NCBI RefSeq assembly: GCF_003148825.1 | Contig: NZ_QGGZ01000012.1 | Coordinates: forward strand, 124,001-188,000 | Direction of reading: 5' to 3' | DNA length: 64,000 nt | DNA from: Streptomyces sp. CG 926 | GTDB taxonomy: Bacteria; Actinomycetota; Actinomycetes; Streptomycetales; Streptomycetaceae | Shown: piece after piece, positions 16,741-25,809 of the stretch | Layout: each line of letters starts with the position of its first letter | Numbering within the stretch: the first letter of the stretch is position 1 | The notes under the pieces: generated by a model | Database searches by the model: none | The model's input: only the letters and a program-made list of their open reading frames with translations | What the model was told of the DNA's origin: nothing | Made by a program: the position numbers and the translations under genes

Positions 16741-18818
16741 ATCGACTCCTTCGCGCGCTGCACGTCCACCTCGACGCGGGCGTGCCGAGCGGGTACGGGA
16801 TGGTCCTGCACGTCGCTCTCCCCGCTGAAGACAGCCGTACGGGCGCCCGCCTTGAACAGCAGGGACCCTTCGGCGGTCACCTCGCAGTTGCGCTCGGCGA
16901 CCAGCCGGGCCCACTTCACGACGGGCTTGGGACCCGAGCGGGTGACGAAGCGCAGGACGGGGACGAGCGTCCACGGATCCGTCTGCGGCGGCAGATCGAC
17001 CTCGACCCGGACCTGCCACGCGCCGGTGTCGTCGACGTGGCCGTCGACGTCGTCGACCTGGGGGTGGCTGCGCGCGTTGCGGGGCGGCCCCTTGGGGGCG
17101 TCGATGCGCAGCACCTCGCGCAGGACGGAGGGAATGACCTCGTCCTGCGCGGGGGCGTCGTTGCGGGTGGCGACGACGGCCAGGACCCCTTCGCGCATCG
17201 CGGAGCGGAACTCGCCGATGCTGCGTACGACGCCGCGCGCGTAGGTGACGACGAGGTCCTCGGTGCGCTTCCAGGTGTCGTGCTCGGGCGGCTCGGCCGT
17301 ACGCAGGAAGCGTTCCGCCGCGCGTGCGCCTTCGGAGGAGTCGCCGGAGGCGGTGCCCGCGAGCAGCAGGGCCTGGTAGGCGTTCCCGCCGAGCGGGGGG
17401 TTGATGGTCTGTGTCATGACCACCATGCGGTTGCCCCGCATGCAGACCAGTTGGTTGGGGCGCGGGTCGTCCGGTTCGGCGGCGGTGACGAGCAGGACGG
17501 CCTCGTGCCGGACCGGCTTGCCGTCCGCCTCGGTCTGCGGGGAGCGCAGGGGCGGTACGTCGAGTCCGACGCGTCGCTCGACGACCTGATCGGGTGCGGT
17601 CAGTCGATCGACCGTCGCCCCTTCGAGATAGGCGCGCAGCGCACGCGCGCGGGCCGGCTCGTACTCGTCGGGGACCACGCGCCGCTCGGCGACGACCTCG
17701 ACGCCGTCGCGCAGGGCCACGACCGATGCCTCGACGAGGGGCTCGGATCCCGGGGCGGAGATCATCGAGGCCCAGAAGTTCCGCCCCAGCCCGGCCGACA
17801 GCTTCTCGTGCAGCGCTTCCAGGTCGGCGTCCTCGTCGTCCCCCTGGTGTGCGCCGACGACGAGGAAGGAGGTCCCGGGCTCGTCGCCGTCGCGCTTCAG
17901 GTGCAGTGCCTCGACCGTGGCATCGTCCGCCCACCAGGAGCGGGCCGCGCCGTCCCGGTCGGGGTCGGCCTCGCCCAACCAGGCGGGGCCGGCGTACGCC
18001 TGGTCGCCGACGGTGTGCCAGGGGAGGTCGATCCGGCCGATGAGGCGCCGTTCCCGGTGCCCGTCGTGCGGCCGGCTCAGGGTGCTGTTGATCAGGACCA
18101 TGCCCAAGGAGCTGGCCGACCAGAGGGTCGCCTTGCCGAGGCCGAAGGATCCACCGGCGCTGGCGTTGGACTTCACGCTGTCCAGTTGGCGCCTGACGAC
18201 CGCGGCGAACCGGCCGTCGTCGTAGTCGTCGCCGGTCAGCCCGTTCGCGTTGTAGTCGTCGACGCGCAGCAGGACCAGGCTGCCACGGTCCTCGATGTCG
18301 CGCAGGGCCCGCGCCAGTGCGCGGGAGGCCTTGTTGCCCGCGCTCGCGGCGGACTCGTAGTGCTCCCGCAGCGCGTCCCAGCGCATCACCCGGCGGAAGG
18401 CGTCGAGTCGTTCCCCGGAGATCTCGTGGAGGACGTGCCGGATGCGGACCGGTCGGCCGGTGTCGAGGATCTCGTCAAGACTGTTCTGGGTCGCTTCGCG
18501 CGCGAGGACCGAGAGGTCGGCGTCGAAGGCGAACGCGGCGGCGTTACCGTACTCGCGCCCGCCGTCGACGTGTGCGGGACGGTGGTACCAGGTGAGCCGC
18601 TCGTGCCCGACGGTCTCGTCCATCGACAGGGAGGCGCCGGGGACCACCCCGAGGGCTTCCTCTATGAGTTTCAGGGTGTCGGGTCTGGGTGTCACCCGGC
18701 CGCTCACCCACGTGGACACGGCGGCCCGGGTGACGTTCACCTGGGCCGCGAGCTCGGTCTGGGTCATCCCCTGTCGCTGCAACTGCCGCCCCAGCCAGGC
18801 TCCGTAGTTGTCGACCAC
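16737..18818 (-). CDS. XRE-type HTH protein fused to a GHKL (Hsp90/MutL-like) ATPase
   Basis: A 693-residue fusion. Residues 8-58 form an XRE/Cro helix-turn-helix (MTQTELAAQVNVTRAAVSTW). A GHKL ATP-binding fold follows: N box REATQNSLDEI with Glu108, Asn112 and Asp115; G1 box LLRVDDYNANGL near 183-194; G2 box GGSFGLGKATLW at 222-233. The remaining ~450 residues are unassigned. The ATPase part resembles Hsp90/MutL/MORC proteins, which clamp on DNA or protein when ATP binds. A DNA-binding domain joined to such an ATPase suggests a sensor that also controls its own operon. The start is GTG 18818 with a weak ribosome site. It is first of a three-gene coupled operon that diverges from the helicase operon. 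Confidence 0.8.
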   Translation of the reverse strand: MVDNYGAWLGRQLQRQGMTQTELAAQVNVTRAAVSTWVSGRVTPRPDTLKLIEEALGVVPGASLSMDETVGHERLTWYHRPAHVDGGREYGNAAAFAFDADLSVLAREATQNSLDEILDTGRPVRIRHVLHEISGERLDAFRRVMRWDALREHYESAASAGNKASRALARALRDIEDRGSLVLLRVDDYNANGLTGDDYDDGRFAAVVRRQLDSVKSNASAGGSFGLGKATLWSASSLGMVLINSTLSRPHDGHRERRLIGRIDLPWHTVGDQAYAGPAWLGEADPDRDGAARSWWADDATVEALHLKRDGDEPGTSFLVVGAHQGDDEDADLEALHEKLSAGLGRNFWASMISAPGSEPLVEASVVALRDGVEVVAERRVVPDEYEPARARALRAYLEGATVDRLTAPDQVVERRVGLDVPPLRSPQTEADGKPVRHEAVLLVTAAEPDDPRPNQLVCMRGNRMVVMTQTINPPLGGNAYQALLLAGTASGDSSEGARAAERFLRTAEPPEHDTWKRTEDLVVTYARGVVRSIGEFRSAMREGVLAVVATRNDAPAQDEVIPSVLREVLRIDAPKGPPRNARSHPQVDDVDGHVDDTGAWQVRVEVDLPPQTDPWTLVPVLRFVTRSGPKPVVKWARLVAERNCEVTAEGSLLFKAGARTAVFSGESDVQDHPVPARHARVEVDVQRAKESM

Positions 18819-19231
18819 GATCCGTCAGCACTCCATGTCATCGTGCGGGAACGACCTCGCGCATCATACAACTGACCATTTGACAGCGGAGAATGTGTCA
18901 AAATTTTCCCGTCGAACCATCGTGCGCATTCGGCCGTCACCCGTGGCCGGACCGCAAGGAATCGGTGCGTTTCCCGGCAACCCGACCGGGGGAAGTGCCC
19001 ACCGCGCCCCTTGTGTCACCTCCTTCACCCGTGCGACCCTTTCGATCACTCGCCGGGTGAGGATTCCGCGAGAACCACCGGGGGGTGCGTGCCTACAGGC
19101 TATTTGCCATGCCCTCATCAAGGCTGTCTCGCGCCCCCGCGTCATCCCGCGCCCGCCCTCTCGCGCCTCTCGCGCCCACGCCTTCAATTCGTCGCGCCGA
19201 CATTTGCGATAACCGGAGAGTGAGCTTCTTC
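18819..19231. promoter_or_regulatory. Divergent control region of the two defence operons, with inverted repeat
   Basis: This 400-bp gap separates two divergent operons and is locally AT-rich near 18862-18912. It holds TTTGACA (18879-18885), ten bases, then TGTCAAA (18896-18902), a perfect 7-bp inverted repeat that includes a TTGACA -35-like hexamer on each strand. This is a candidate operator for the XRE-GHKL protein. No convincing gene lies in 18903-19219. Confidence 0.5.
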
Positions 19232-22200
19232 GTGTCCTTCCAGCCATCCCTCGCGCAGTCAGGCCCCCTGTCCGACGTGCTGCGCGTCGTCCTCGACCAG
19301 TCGGATCGAAGCCTCAACACCTATCGCAACGATCCCGGCCGGATCCTCGAGGACGCGAACGGCGAGCGACGAATTCAACAAGGGGGCTACGGCGATCGCC
19401 AGTTGTACGAACTCGTCCAGAACGGCGCGGACGAACTGAGGGATCGCGATACGCCGGGCCGCGTCGCCGTGGTCCTCACACAGAACCATCTGTACTGCGC
19501 CAACGAGGGAAACCCGCTCTCCGCCGAGGGCGCCGAGACCATTCTGCGCATGAGCGTCTCGAAGAAGCGCGGAGGACAGATCGGCCGCTTCGGCGTGGGC
19601 GTCAAGTCCGTCCTGTCGATCACCGACACCCCGCAGTTCTTCAGTGTCACGGGCAGCTTCGGATTCGACCGCGAATGGTCGGCGCGACTCATCCGTGAAG
19701 TCCATCCGCAGACGAAGGAAACCCCCGTCCTGCGCATGGCCCGACCGCTCGACCTCGCGCGTGAACTCCGCGAGGACCACGTACTGAACGACCTGTTCTC
19801 CAAGGGGGCCGTCACGGTCGTCCGGCTCCCGCTGCTGCCCGGAGCCGCGGCGCGCCTGGGCCGGGACCTGCGCGCGTTCCCCCGGGAGTTCCCGCTCTTC
19901 TCCCCCCATGTCGGGACGATCGACCTGGAGGACCGGCGCGCGAACTCGACGTTCAGCCGTTCCCTGAGCGGAACACGGGAAGGGACCGTCCACACGCTTC
20001 TCGTCTCGGACAACGGCGGAGCGCCGGAGCGCGAGACGTGGCGCGTCTTCACCGCGCCCTACTCCCCCACCGCCAGGACCCGCGAGGCCTCCGGGGAACT
20101 CCACGACCGACCCGTCATCGACATCTCGTGGGCCGTACCCGAGAGTCGACGTGAACTCGGCGCCTTCTGGGCCTACTTCCCCACCCACTACCCGATGACC
20201 CTGCGCGGCATACTCAACGCCGCCTGGAAGACCAACGAGGACCGCCAGCACCTGGTCGACGGCACCCCGCTCAACGACGAGCTGCTGGGGGCCGCCGCCG
20301 CTCTGGTCGCCGCCTCCCTGCCCGCCCTGACGGACCCCGAGGACCCCGCCCGCCACCTCGCCCACCTGCCCGGTCGCTACAAGGAGCGCCGCAACTGGGC
20401 CGACGGTCACGTGATCCAGGGGGTGTGGCGCGAGACGGCCGCCGGGCCCTCCCTCCCCGACCAGGACGGGGTCCTGCGCAAGCCCTCCGCCCTGCGCGTC
20501 CACCCGGAAGAGCTGCGGCCCGAATGGCTGGACCTGTGGGCCTCCCACCCGGCCCGGCCCGCCGCCTGGGTGCACCGGTCGGTCGAGACCGACCGGGACC
20601 GGCGGGGCAAGCTCGGTCACATCCTGGAGGCCGCGCGCCACGAGCGCGCGAGCGTCCAGGAATGGCTGGAGGCCCTGGTCACCGACGGCACGCCCGCGGC
20701 GTCCGCGTGCGCGCTGCGGATCCTCGCGGCCATGATCCGCGGCAACAGCCCGTACGTCGCGGACGCCCGACAGGCCCGCATCCTCCTCACGGAGGCGCAC
20801 GGCCTGGTGGCCCCCCGCGCGAACACGGTGTTCCGCCGGGTCCTGGACGACTCCCTCCCGAACGAGATGGTCTACGTCCACCCCGAGATCGCCACCGTGC
20901 GCGAACTCTCCGCCGACCTGGACACCATCGGGATCCACGAGGCGGACGCCCTCGGCCGCTTCGAGGCCGTCGTGGACCAGGGATTCGCCCGGTACGGCGA
21001 ATCCTCCTGGGAGGAGTTCTGGAAGCTGTCCCGCCGGGCCGGGGCGGGCCAGTCGATCCGCATCCTGAACGAGAGGGTCCCGGATCCGACGGGCGTCCTC
21101 AAGGTACGTACCCTCGCCGGGGCGTTCGCCGGCATCGAGTCGTGCCTGCTGCCCGGCCCCGTCGTCCCCGCCGACGGCTCGCGCGACGCGACCCTCGCCG
21201 TCGACCCCCGATTCCACCGGGACGACCTGCTCGTGCTGCGTGACCTCGGCGCACGCTCGGGTCCCGACATCGAACAGGACCCGACGGGCGAGCCCTGGTT
21301 CGAGTCGTACGCGGAGGCCATGCACAAGGCGTACTGCGCCACCCTCCCGGCCAGCTCGGCCCGTCCGAACCTGGCGACCATGCGGATGCAGGGCCCCTCC
21401 CCCGCCGGCCCGCTCGGATTCCTGACGCGCCTGAGCGAAGAGGGCCGGGCCGCCTTCGTCGCCGCGCTGCCCGACCGGGGCATGGTCCGCAGCTGGACCC
21501 GGCAGGTCGGCAAGCAGACCCGGACCCAGGAGCCGGCGCCGTCCCCGCTGCGCTGGATGGTGACCAGGTACGGCTACGCCCGCACCGACCGGGAACTGCT
21601 CCCGCTGCGCGAATGCGTGGGACCGCAGCTGTCCCCGTACGCGGCCGTCCTGCCCGTGGCCCGCCTCTCCCCGACCCAGGCCGACGCCCTCGAAATGCCC
21701 GGCACCCTCGACAAGGTGCCGCAGCGGGTGTGGAACAAGGTGCACGAGCGGATCGCCGTGAGCGAGGACGACGCCTTCCTCGGCAACGCCTACACCCTGC
21801 TCACCCGGGCCGACGCCGGCTTCCCGGAAGGCGTCGAGACCCGCTGCCGCATCGGCACCGAATGGGGCCACCGACCCGACGCCGACATCGCCGTGACCTC
21901 CGTCCGCGAGGAGTACGACGCACTGGTCCGCGAATCCGTCCCGGCGCTCCTCGTCGACTCCCCCGAGGACGCCGAACTGCTGCGCTCCCGATGGGACATG
22001 TGCAGCCCCGGCGACAAGATCACCAAGGAGCTGAGTCACGCCTCCGAGGCCGAACCCGAGCTGCTCCTGAACCGCTTCCCCTCCCTGCGCCTGCGCACCG
22101 ATCTCGCGACCGCCGACGCCTGGTTCCAGTCCTGCACCCGGCTCGAAGAGATCATCCGCACCGACCACAGCTACCGGCCCGTCCCCTTGAAGAGCGCGCT

Positions 22201-23905
22201 CGACGGTCGGGTCGCGTTGATCAGCCACCCCGAGGACGAGCTGGAGATCCTCCACGAGTCGTCCAAGGCGTTCGGCTGGCGGCTGACCCGTGCCGAGTGC
22301 CGGCAGGTCATCGCGCTCCAGGAACAGCAGCGGGCCAACGAGAAGCTCCAACGCGTCGTGCACGCGGACACCGTCACCGACAAGCTGCTGCTGCTGATCG
22401 GCGAGGAAGCCCTGCGTACGGGACTGCCGCCGGGCCTGTGGGAGGACGAGATCCACGTGTCCGGGCGGGAGCCCGACGGGCAACGGATCGCGGAACTGGC
22501 CTACAACTCCGAGAAGGACGGCATCCTCCGCCACTACGCGAAGGCCATCGCCTCCCGCTGGGCCGAGGCCCCGAACAGCTACGGGGGCGACACCGCCGCG
22601 CGCCAGTTCGTCAACCGCCTCGGCTTCCCGGAGGCGTTCGCCGGCGCCAGGCCCGTCAGCCCACCCGCGATGGAGCAGGTGGTGGGGCCCGTGGACTTCC
22701 CCCGCCTGCACGACTACCAGGAGCGGCTCGCCCAGAACCTCTTCTACCTGCTGACGGACCCCGACCCCAAGCGCGCCATGCTGTGCATGCCCACGGGCTC
22801 CGGCAAGACGCGGGTCGCGGCCGAAGCGGTGATCCGGGCCATCAAGCACCGCCGCCCGACCGGGCCGATCCTGTGGATCGCGCAGAGCGAGGAACTGTGC
22901 GAGCAGGCCGTGCAGAGCTGGAAGTTCGTCTGGTCCAAGGTCGGCGCCGAACGCGAGGCACTGTCCATCAGCCGGCTGTGGGGGACCAACTCCGCCACCG
23001 ACATCCGATCCACCGTCCATCTCGTGGTCGCCGTCGACGCGAAGCTGGAACGTCACCTGGACACCGAGGCGTACGCCTGGCTGCGCGAGGCCTCGGCGGT
23101 CATCGTCGACGAGGCGCACACCTCCCTCTCCCCGCGCTACACCAAGCTGTTCGAACAGCTCGGGATCTCGCGCAACAACCGGACCGAGCGGCCGCTGGTC
23201 GGACTGACCGCGACACCGTTCCGCAGCACGAACGAGGACGAGACCAAGCGGCTCGTGCAGCGCTACGGCCGGACGAGGCTGGACAGGGGCGTGCTCGACC
23301 CGAACCCGTACCCCCAGCTACAGGACATGAAGGTGCTGGCCAGGGTCGAACAGCGGGTCCTGCGCGGCGCGACCGTGACCATGAGCGCCTCCGAACTGAG
23401 CAGGGTGGACACCTTCGGCTCTCTGCCGGCCACGGTGGAGGACCGGCTCGCGTCGGACCACGAACGCAATCGCATGCTCGTCGACGAGATCGCCTCGCTG
23501 CCCGCCGACTGGCCCGTCCTGCTGTTCGCGACCTCGGTGGCCCACGCCAAGGTGATCGCCGCCAAGCTGAACGGCATGGGCGTCTCCGCCGACTCCATCG
23601 ATTCGGCGACGCCCACCGCCACACGCCGTAAGCGGGTCGACGACTTCCGGGAGAACAGGATCCGGGTCCTGGCCAACTACGGCGTCCTCACCCAGGGCTT
23701 CGACGCGCCCGCCACCCGCGTGGTGGTCGTCTCACGCCCCACCTACAGCCCCAACGTCTACCAGCAGATGATCGGGCGCGGGCTCCGCGGACCCGCGAAC
23801 GGAGGCAAGGACACCTGCCTCATCCTCAACGTCGACGACAACATCGAGAACTACGGTCACAAGCTCGCCTTCACCGAGTTCGAGTACCTCTGGGAGCGTC
23901 CGTGA
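19232..23905 (+). CDS. Sacsin/Hsp90-type ATPase fused to SF2 DEAD/DEAH helicase
   Basis: A ~1,557-residue fusion. The N-terminus is a sacsin-like GHKL ATPase: N box LYELVQNGADEL (Glu60, Asn64, Asp67), YCANEGNPL near 88, and GGQIGRFGVGVKSV at 114-127. About 1,000 residues of unassigned middle follow. The C-terminus is an SF2 helicase: Walker A MPTGSGKT (Lys1192), VIVDEAHTSLS (Asp1293), LVGLTATPF, the motif V-like FDAPATRVVVVSRP, and motif VI QQMIGRGLRG near 1512. It should bind and remodel or move along DNA. The start is uncertain: GTG 19232 and GTG 19220 are both near GGAGAG, and upstream sequence looks non-coding. It is first of a four-gene operon with UvrD-like, DrmA-like and DrmB-like genes. 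Confidence 0.85.
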   Translation: MSFQPSLAQSGPLSDVLRVVLDQSDRSLNTYRNDPGRILEDANGERRIQQGGYGDRQLYELVQNGADELRDRDTPGRVAVVLTQNHLYCANEGNPLSAEGAETILRMSVSKKRGGQIGRFGVGVKSVLSITDTPQFFSVTGSFGFDREWSARLIREVHPQTKETPVLRMARPLDLARELREDHVLNDLFSKGAVTVVRLPLLPGAAARLGRDLRAFPREFPLFSPHVGTIDLEDRRANSTFSRSLSGTREGTVHTLLVSDNGGAPERETWRVFTAPYSPTARTREASGELHDRPVIDISWAVPESRRELGAFWAYFPTHYPMTLRGILNAAWKTNEDRQHLVDGTPLNDELLGAAAALVAASLPALTDPEDPARHLAHLPGRYKERRNWADGHVIQGVWRETAAGPSLPDQDGVLRKPSALRVHPEELRPEWLDLWASHPARPAAWVHRSVETDRDRRGKLGHILEAARHERASVQEWLEALVTDGTPAASACALRILAAMIRGNSPYVADARQARILLTEAHGLVAPRANTVFRRVLDDSLPNEMVYVHPEIATVRELSADLDTIGIHEADALGRFEAVVDQGFARYGESSWEEFWKLSRRAGAGQSIRILNERVPDPTGVLKVRTLAGAFAGIESCLLPGPVVPADGSRDATLAVDPRFHRDDLLVLRDLGARSGPDIEQDPTGEPWFESYAEAMHKAYCATLPASSARPNLATMRMQGPSPAGPLGFLTRLSEEGRAAFVAALPDRGMVRSWTRQVGKQTRTQEPAPSPLRWMVTRYGYARTDRELLPLRECVGPQLSPYAAVLPVARLSPTQADALEMPGTLDKVPQRVWNKVHERIAVSEDDAFLGNAYTLLTRADAGFPEGVETRCRIGTEWGHRPDADIAVTSVREEYDALVRESVPALLVDSPEDAELLRSRWDMCSPGDKITKELSHASEAEPELLLNRFPSLRLRTDLATADAWFQSCTRLEEIIRTDHSYRPVPLKSALDGRVALISHPEDELEILHESSKAFGWRLTRAECRQVIALQEQQRANEKLQRVVHADTVTDKLLLLIGEEALRTGLPPGLWEDEIHVSGREPDGQRIAELAYNSEKDGILRHYAKAIASRWAEAPNSYGGDTAARQFVNRLGFPEAFAGARPVSPPAMEQVVGPVDFPRLHDYQERLAQNLFYLLTDPDPKRAMLCMPTGSGKTRVAAEAVIRAIKHRRPTGPILWIAQSEELCEQAVQSWKFVWSKVGAEREALSISRLWGTNSATDIRSTVHLVVAVDAKLERHLDTEAYAWLREASAVIVDEAHTSLSPRYTKLFEQLGISRNNRTERPLVGLTATPFRSTNEDETKRLVQRYGRTRLDRGVLDPNPYPQLQDMKVLARVEQRVLRGATVTMSASELSRVDTFGSLPATVEDRLASDHERNRMLVDEIASLPADWPVLLFATSVAHAKVIAAKLNGMGVSADSIDSATPTATRRKRVDDFRENRIRVLANYGVLTQGFDAPATRVVVVSRPTYSPNVYQQMIGRGLRGPANGGKDTCLILNVDDNIENYGHKLAFTEFEYLWERP

Positions 23906-25809
23906 CCAAGACCCCGGGAGCGCCCCCCGAGCTCACGGACGAGCAGCGCGCCGTCGTGGAACTCCCCTGGGACGCCAAATGCCTGGTCGTGGCCGGGGCG
24001 GGCGCGGGCAAGACCCACACCCTCGTACGGCGTCTCGACGCCCTGGTCGAGCGGGACGACGTACTGCCCGGCGAGATCCTCGTACTGAGTTTCTCCAACG
24101 CCGCCGTGCGCGAGCTGCGCCGACGCATCCAGCGCCACGCCGTCGCCGCCGACCGGGTCCGGGTACAGACCTTCGACAGCTGGGCCACCGCCTTCCTGTC
24201 CGAGATCGCTCCCACCGGCGAGTGGCACACCGTCCCCTTCGACGAACGCATCCGCAACGCCACGGAGGCCATCGGGGACGGCAGGCTCGACGACTTCCTC
24301 ACGGAGGACCTGGCCCATGTCGTCGTCGACGAGGTCCAGGACCTCGTCGGTGATCGCAGCCGCATGGTCGAGGCCCTGCTCGACGAGTACCGCGACGCCG
24401 GCTTCACCGTCGTGGGCGATCCCGCCCAGTGCCTCTACGGCTTCCAGGTACCGATGGCGCACCGGGCCGAGGAGGTCAACAGCTTCTTCCCCTGGCTGCG
24501 CAACAGCTTCCCCGCGGACCTGCGCGAGCTGCGGCTCACCCGCAACTTCCGTGCCACGACCGACTCCGCCCGTACCGCCCTGCACCTGGGCCACCGCCTC
24601 CAGCAGGACGACCTGACCGCGGAAGGGCACCGGGCGGTCCACACCCAGCTGCACGCCGCGCTGTTGTCGAACCTTCCCTTCGCTCCGCTCGACAGCGAAC
24701 TCGCGGCCTCCTCACTGCGGTCCCACGACGGCACCAACGCCCTTCTCTGCACCACCAACGGCCAGGCCCTGGCGGTATCCCGGACCTTGTGGACGTCCGG
24801 CGTGCCCCACAAGGTGCAGCGCTCCGCCCAGGACCGGGTACTGCCCACCTGGCTGAGCCTGCTCTACCGCCGATGCGAGAAATCCACCCTGTCCCGAGTC
24901 AGGTTCGACGCGATCGCCGACGAGCTGGAACTCCCGGACGGCGAGGCACGCGATGTCCTGTGGCACGCCCTGGTCCGGCTGGACGGTCGTGGGCACCGGT
25001 CGGGGATCGATCTGAACCGGGTGAAAACGGCTCTCGCCGGTGGCCGGATACCCGACGAACTGACCACCCAGGCCGCGGAACGCGTCGTCGTCTCCACCGT
25101 GCACCGGGCCAAGGGGCTGGAGTTCGACCGGGTCGTCGTCATCGATCCCGGCCCCGTCGCGGGCCCGGACACCAAGGACAGCGATCCGGCCGCGGCGGCC
25201 CGAGCGCTCTACGTGGCCATGACCCGGCCGCGCCACGACCTGTACCACCTGACCCTGCGAAGGGACCCGTTCCTGCGCAAGGACAACGACGGCCGGCCCC
25301 CGACCGGCCGCTGGTACCGCGGCGGAGCGGGCACCAAGCGGGGCCAGCGGTACGGCATCGAGGTCCTCGGCGGCGACGTGTCACGCGAGGCCCCGGCCGG
25401 CGCGGACGGGCACGAGAAGAACGACGCCGTCGACCTGCAGCACTATCTCGCGCACGAGGTACACGCCGGCGACCCAGTCGAGTTCGTGCGCGCGCACGAA
25501 CTCCCGACGGGACCGGACGCGAGCCCTCCCTACCTGCTGCGCCATGCCGGCCGCACCATCGGGAGCGCCTCCGAGACATTGCGCAAAGACCTGTACAGAT
25601 TCCGCAGGACCCGCAAGGACGCGGCCGCACTCCCCTGGCCACTCACCATCACGGACCTGTTCCTCGACTCGGTGGAAACCGTCGTGGGCAACGACAACGT
25701 CGCTCTCGGCGCGGGTCTCGGCGAGCGGGGCGTATGGCTGGCTCCCAGGCCGACCGGGCTGGGGCGCTTCGAGTGGGAGAAGAAGGGCACGGAGGACGGC
25801 GAAGCATGA
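23902..25809 (+). CDS. UvrD/Rep-like SF1 DNA helicase
   Basis: A 635-residue ATP-dependent helicase. Walker A LVVAGAGAGKTHTL has Lys37. Motif Ia is VLSFSNAAVREL. Motif II is VVVDEVQDL with Asp143-Glu144. Motif III is VVGDPAQCLYGFQ, motif IV is LTRNFRAT, motif V is VSTVHRAKGLEFDRVVV, and motif VI is LYVAMTRPRHDLY near 440. The C-terminal ~150 residues (RYGIEVLGGDV and onward) are extra and could be a DNA or partner-binding module. It is shorter than UvrD/PcrA (~720) and lacks a nuclease domain. GTG overlaps the stop of the fused helicase by four bases. Its presence with DrmA/DrmB is not part of standard DISARM. Confidence 0.88.
   Translation: MTKTPGAPPELTDEQRAVVELPWDAKCLVVAGAGAGKTHTLVRRLDALVERDDVLPGEILVLSFSNAAVRELRRRIQRHAVAADRVRVQTFDSWATAFLSEIAPTGEWHTVPFDERIRNATEAIGDGRLDDFLTEDLAHVVVDEVQDLVGDRSRMVEALLDEYRDAGFTVVGDPAQCLYGFQVPMAHRAEEVNSFFPWLRNSFPADLRELRLTRNFRATTDSARTALHLGHRLQQDDLTAEGHRAVHTQLHAALLSNLPFAPLDSELAASSLRSHDGTNALLCTTNGQALAVSRTLWTSGVPHKVQRSAQDRVLPTWLSLLYRRCEKSTLSRVRFDAIADELELPDGEARDVLWHALVRLDGRGHRSGIDLNRVKTALAGGRIPDELTTQAAERVVVSTVHRAKGLEFDRVVVIDPGPVAGPDTKDSDPAAAARALYVAMTRPRHDLYHLTLRRDPFLRKDNDGRPPTGRWYRGGAGTKRGQRYGIEVLGGDVSREAPAGADGHEKNDAVDLQHYLAHEVHAGDPVEFVRAHELPTGPDASPPYLLRHAGRTIGSASETLRKDLYRFRRTRKDAAALPWPLTITDLFLDSVETVVGNDNVALGAGLGERGVWLAPRPTGLGRFEWEKKGTEDGEA

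Noticed and set aside
19259..23119. Very long open frame on the minus strand opposite the sacsin-helicase gene
   Set aside because: High GC keeps antisense frames open. The translation is Gly/Val/Arg-rich without motifs, whereas the plus strand has clear ATPase and helicase motifs.
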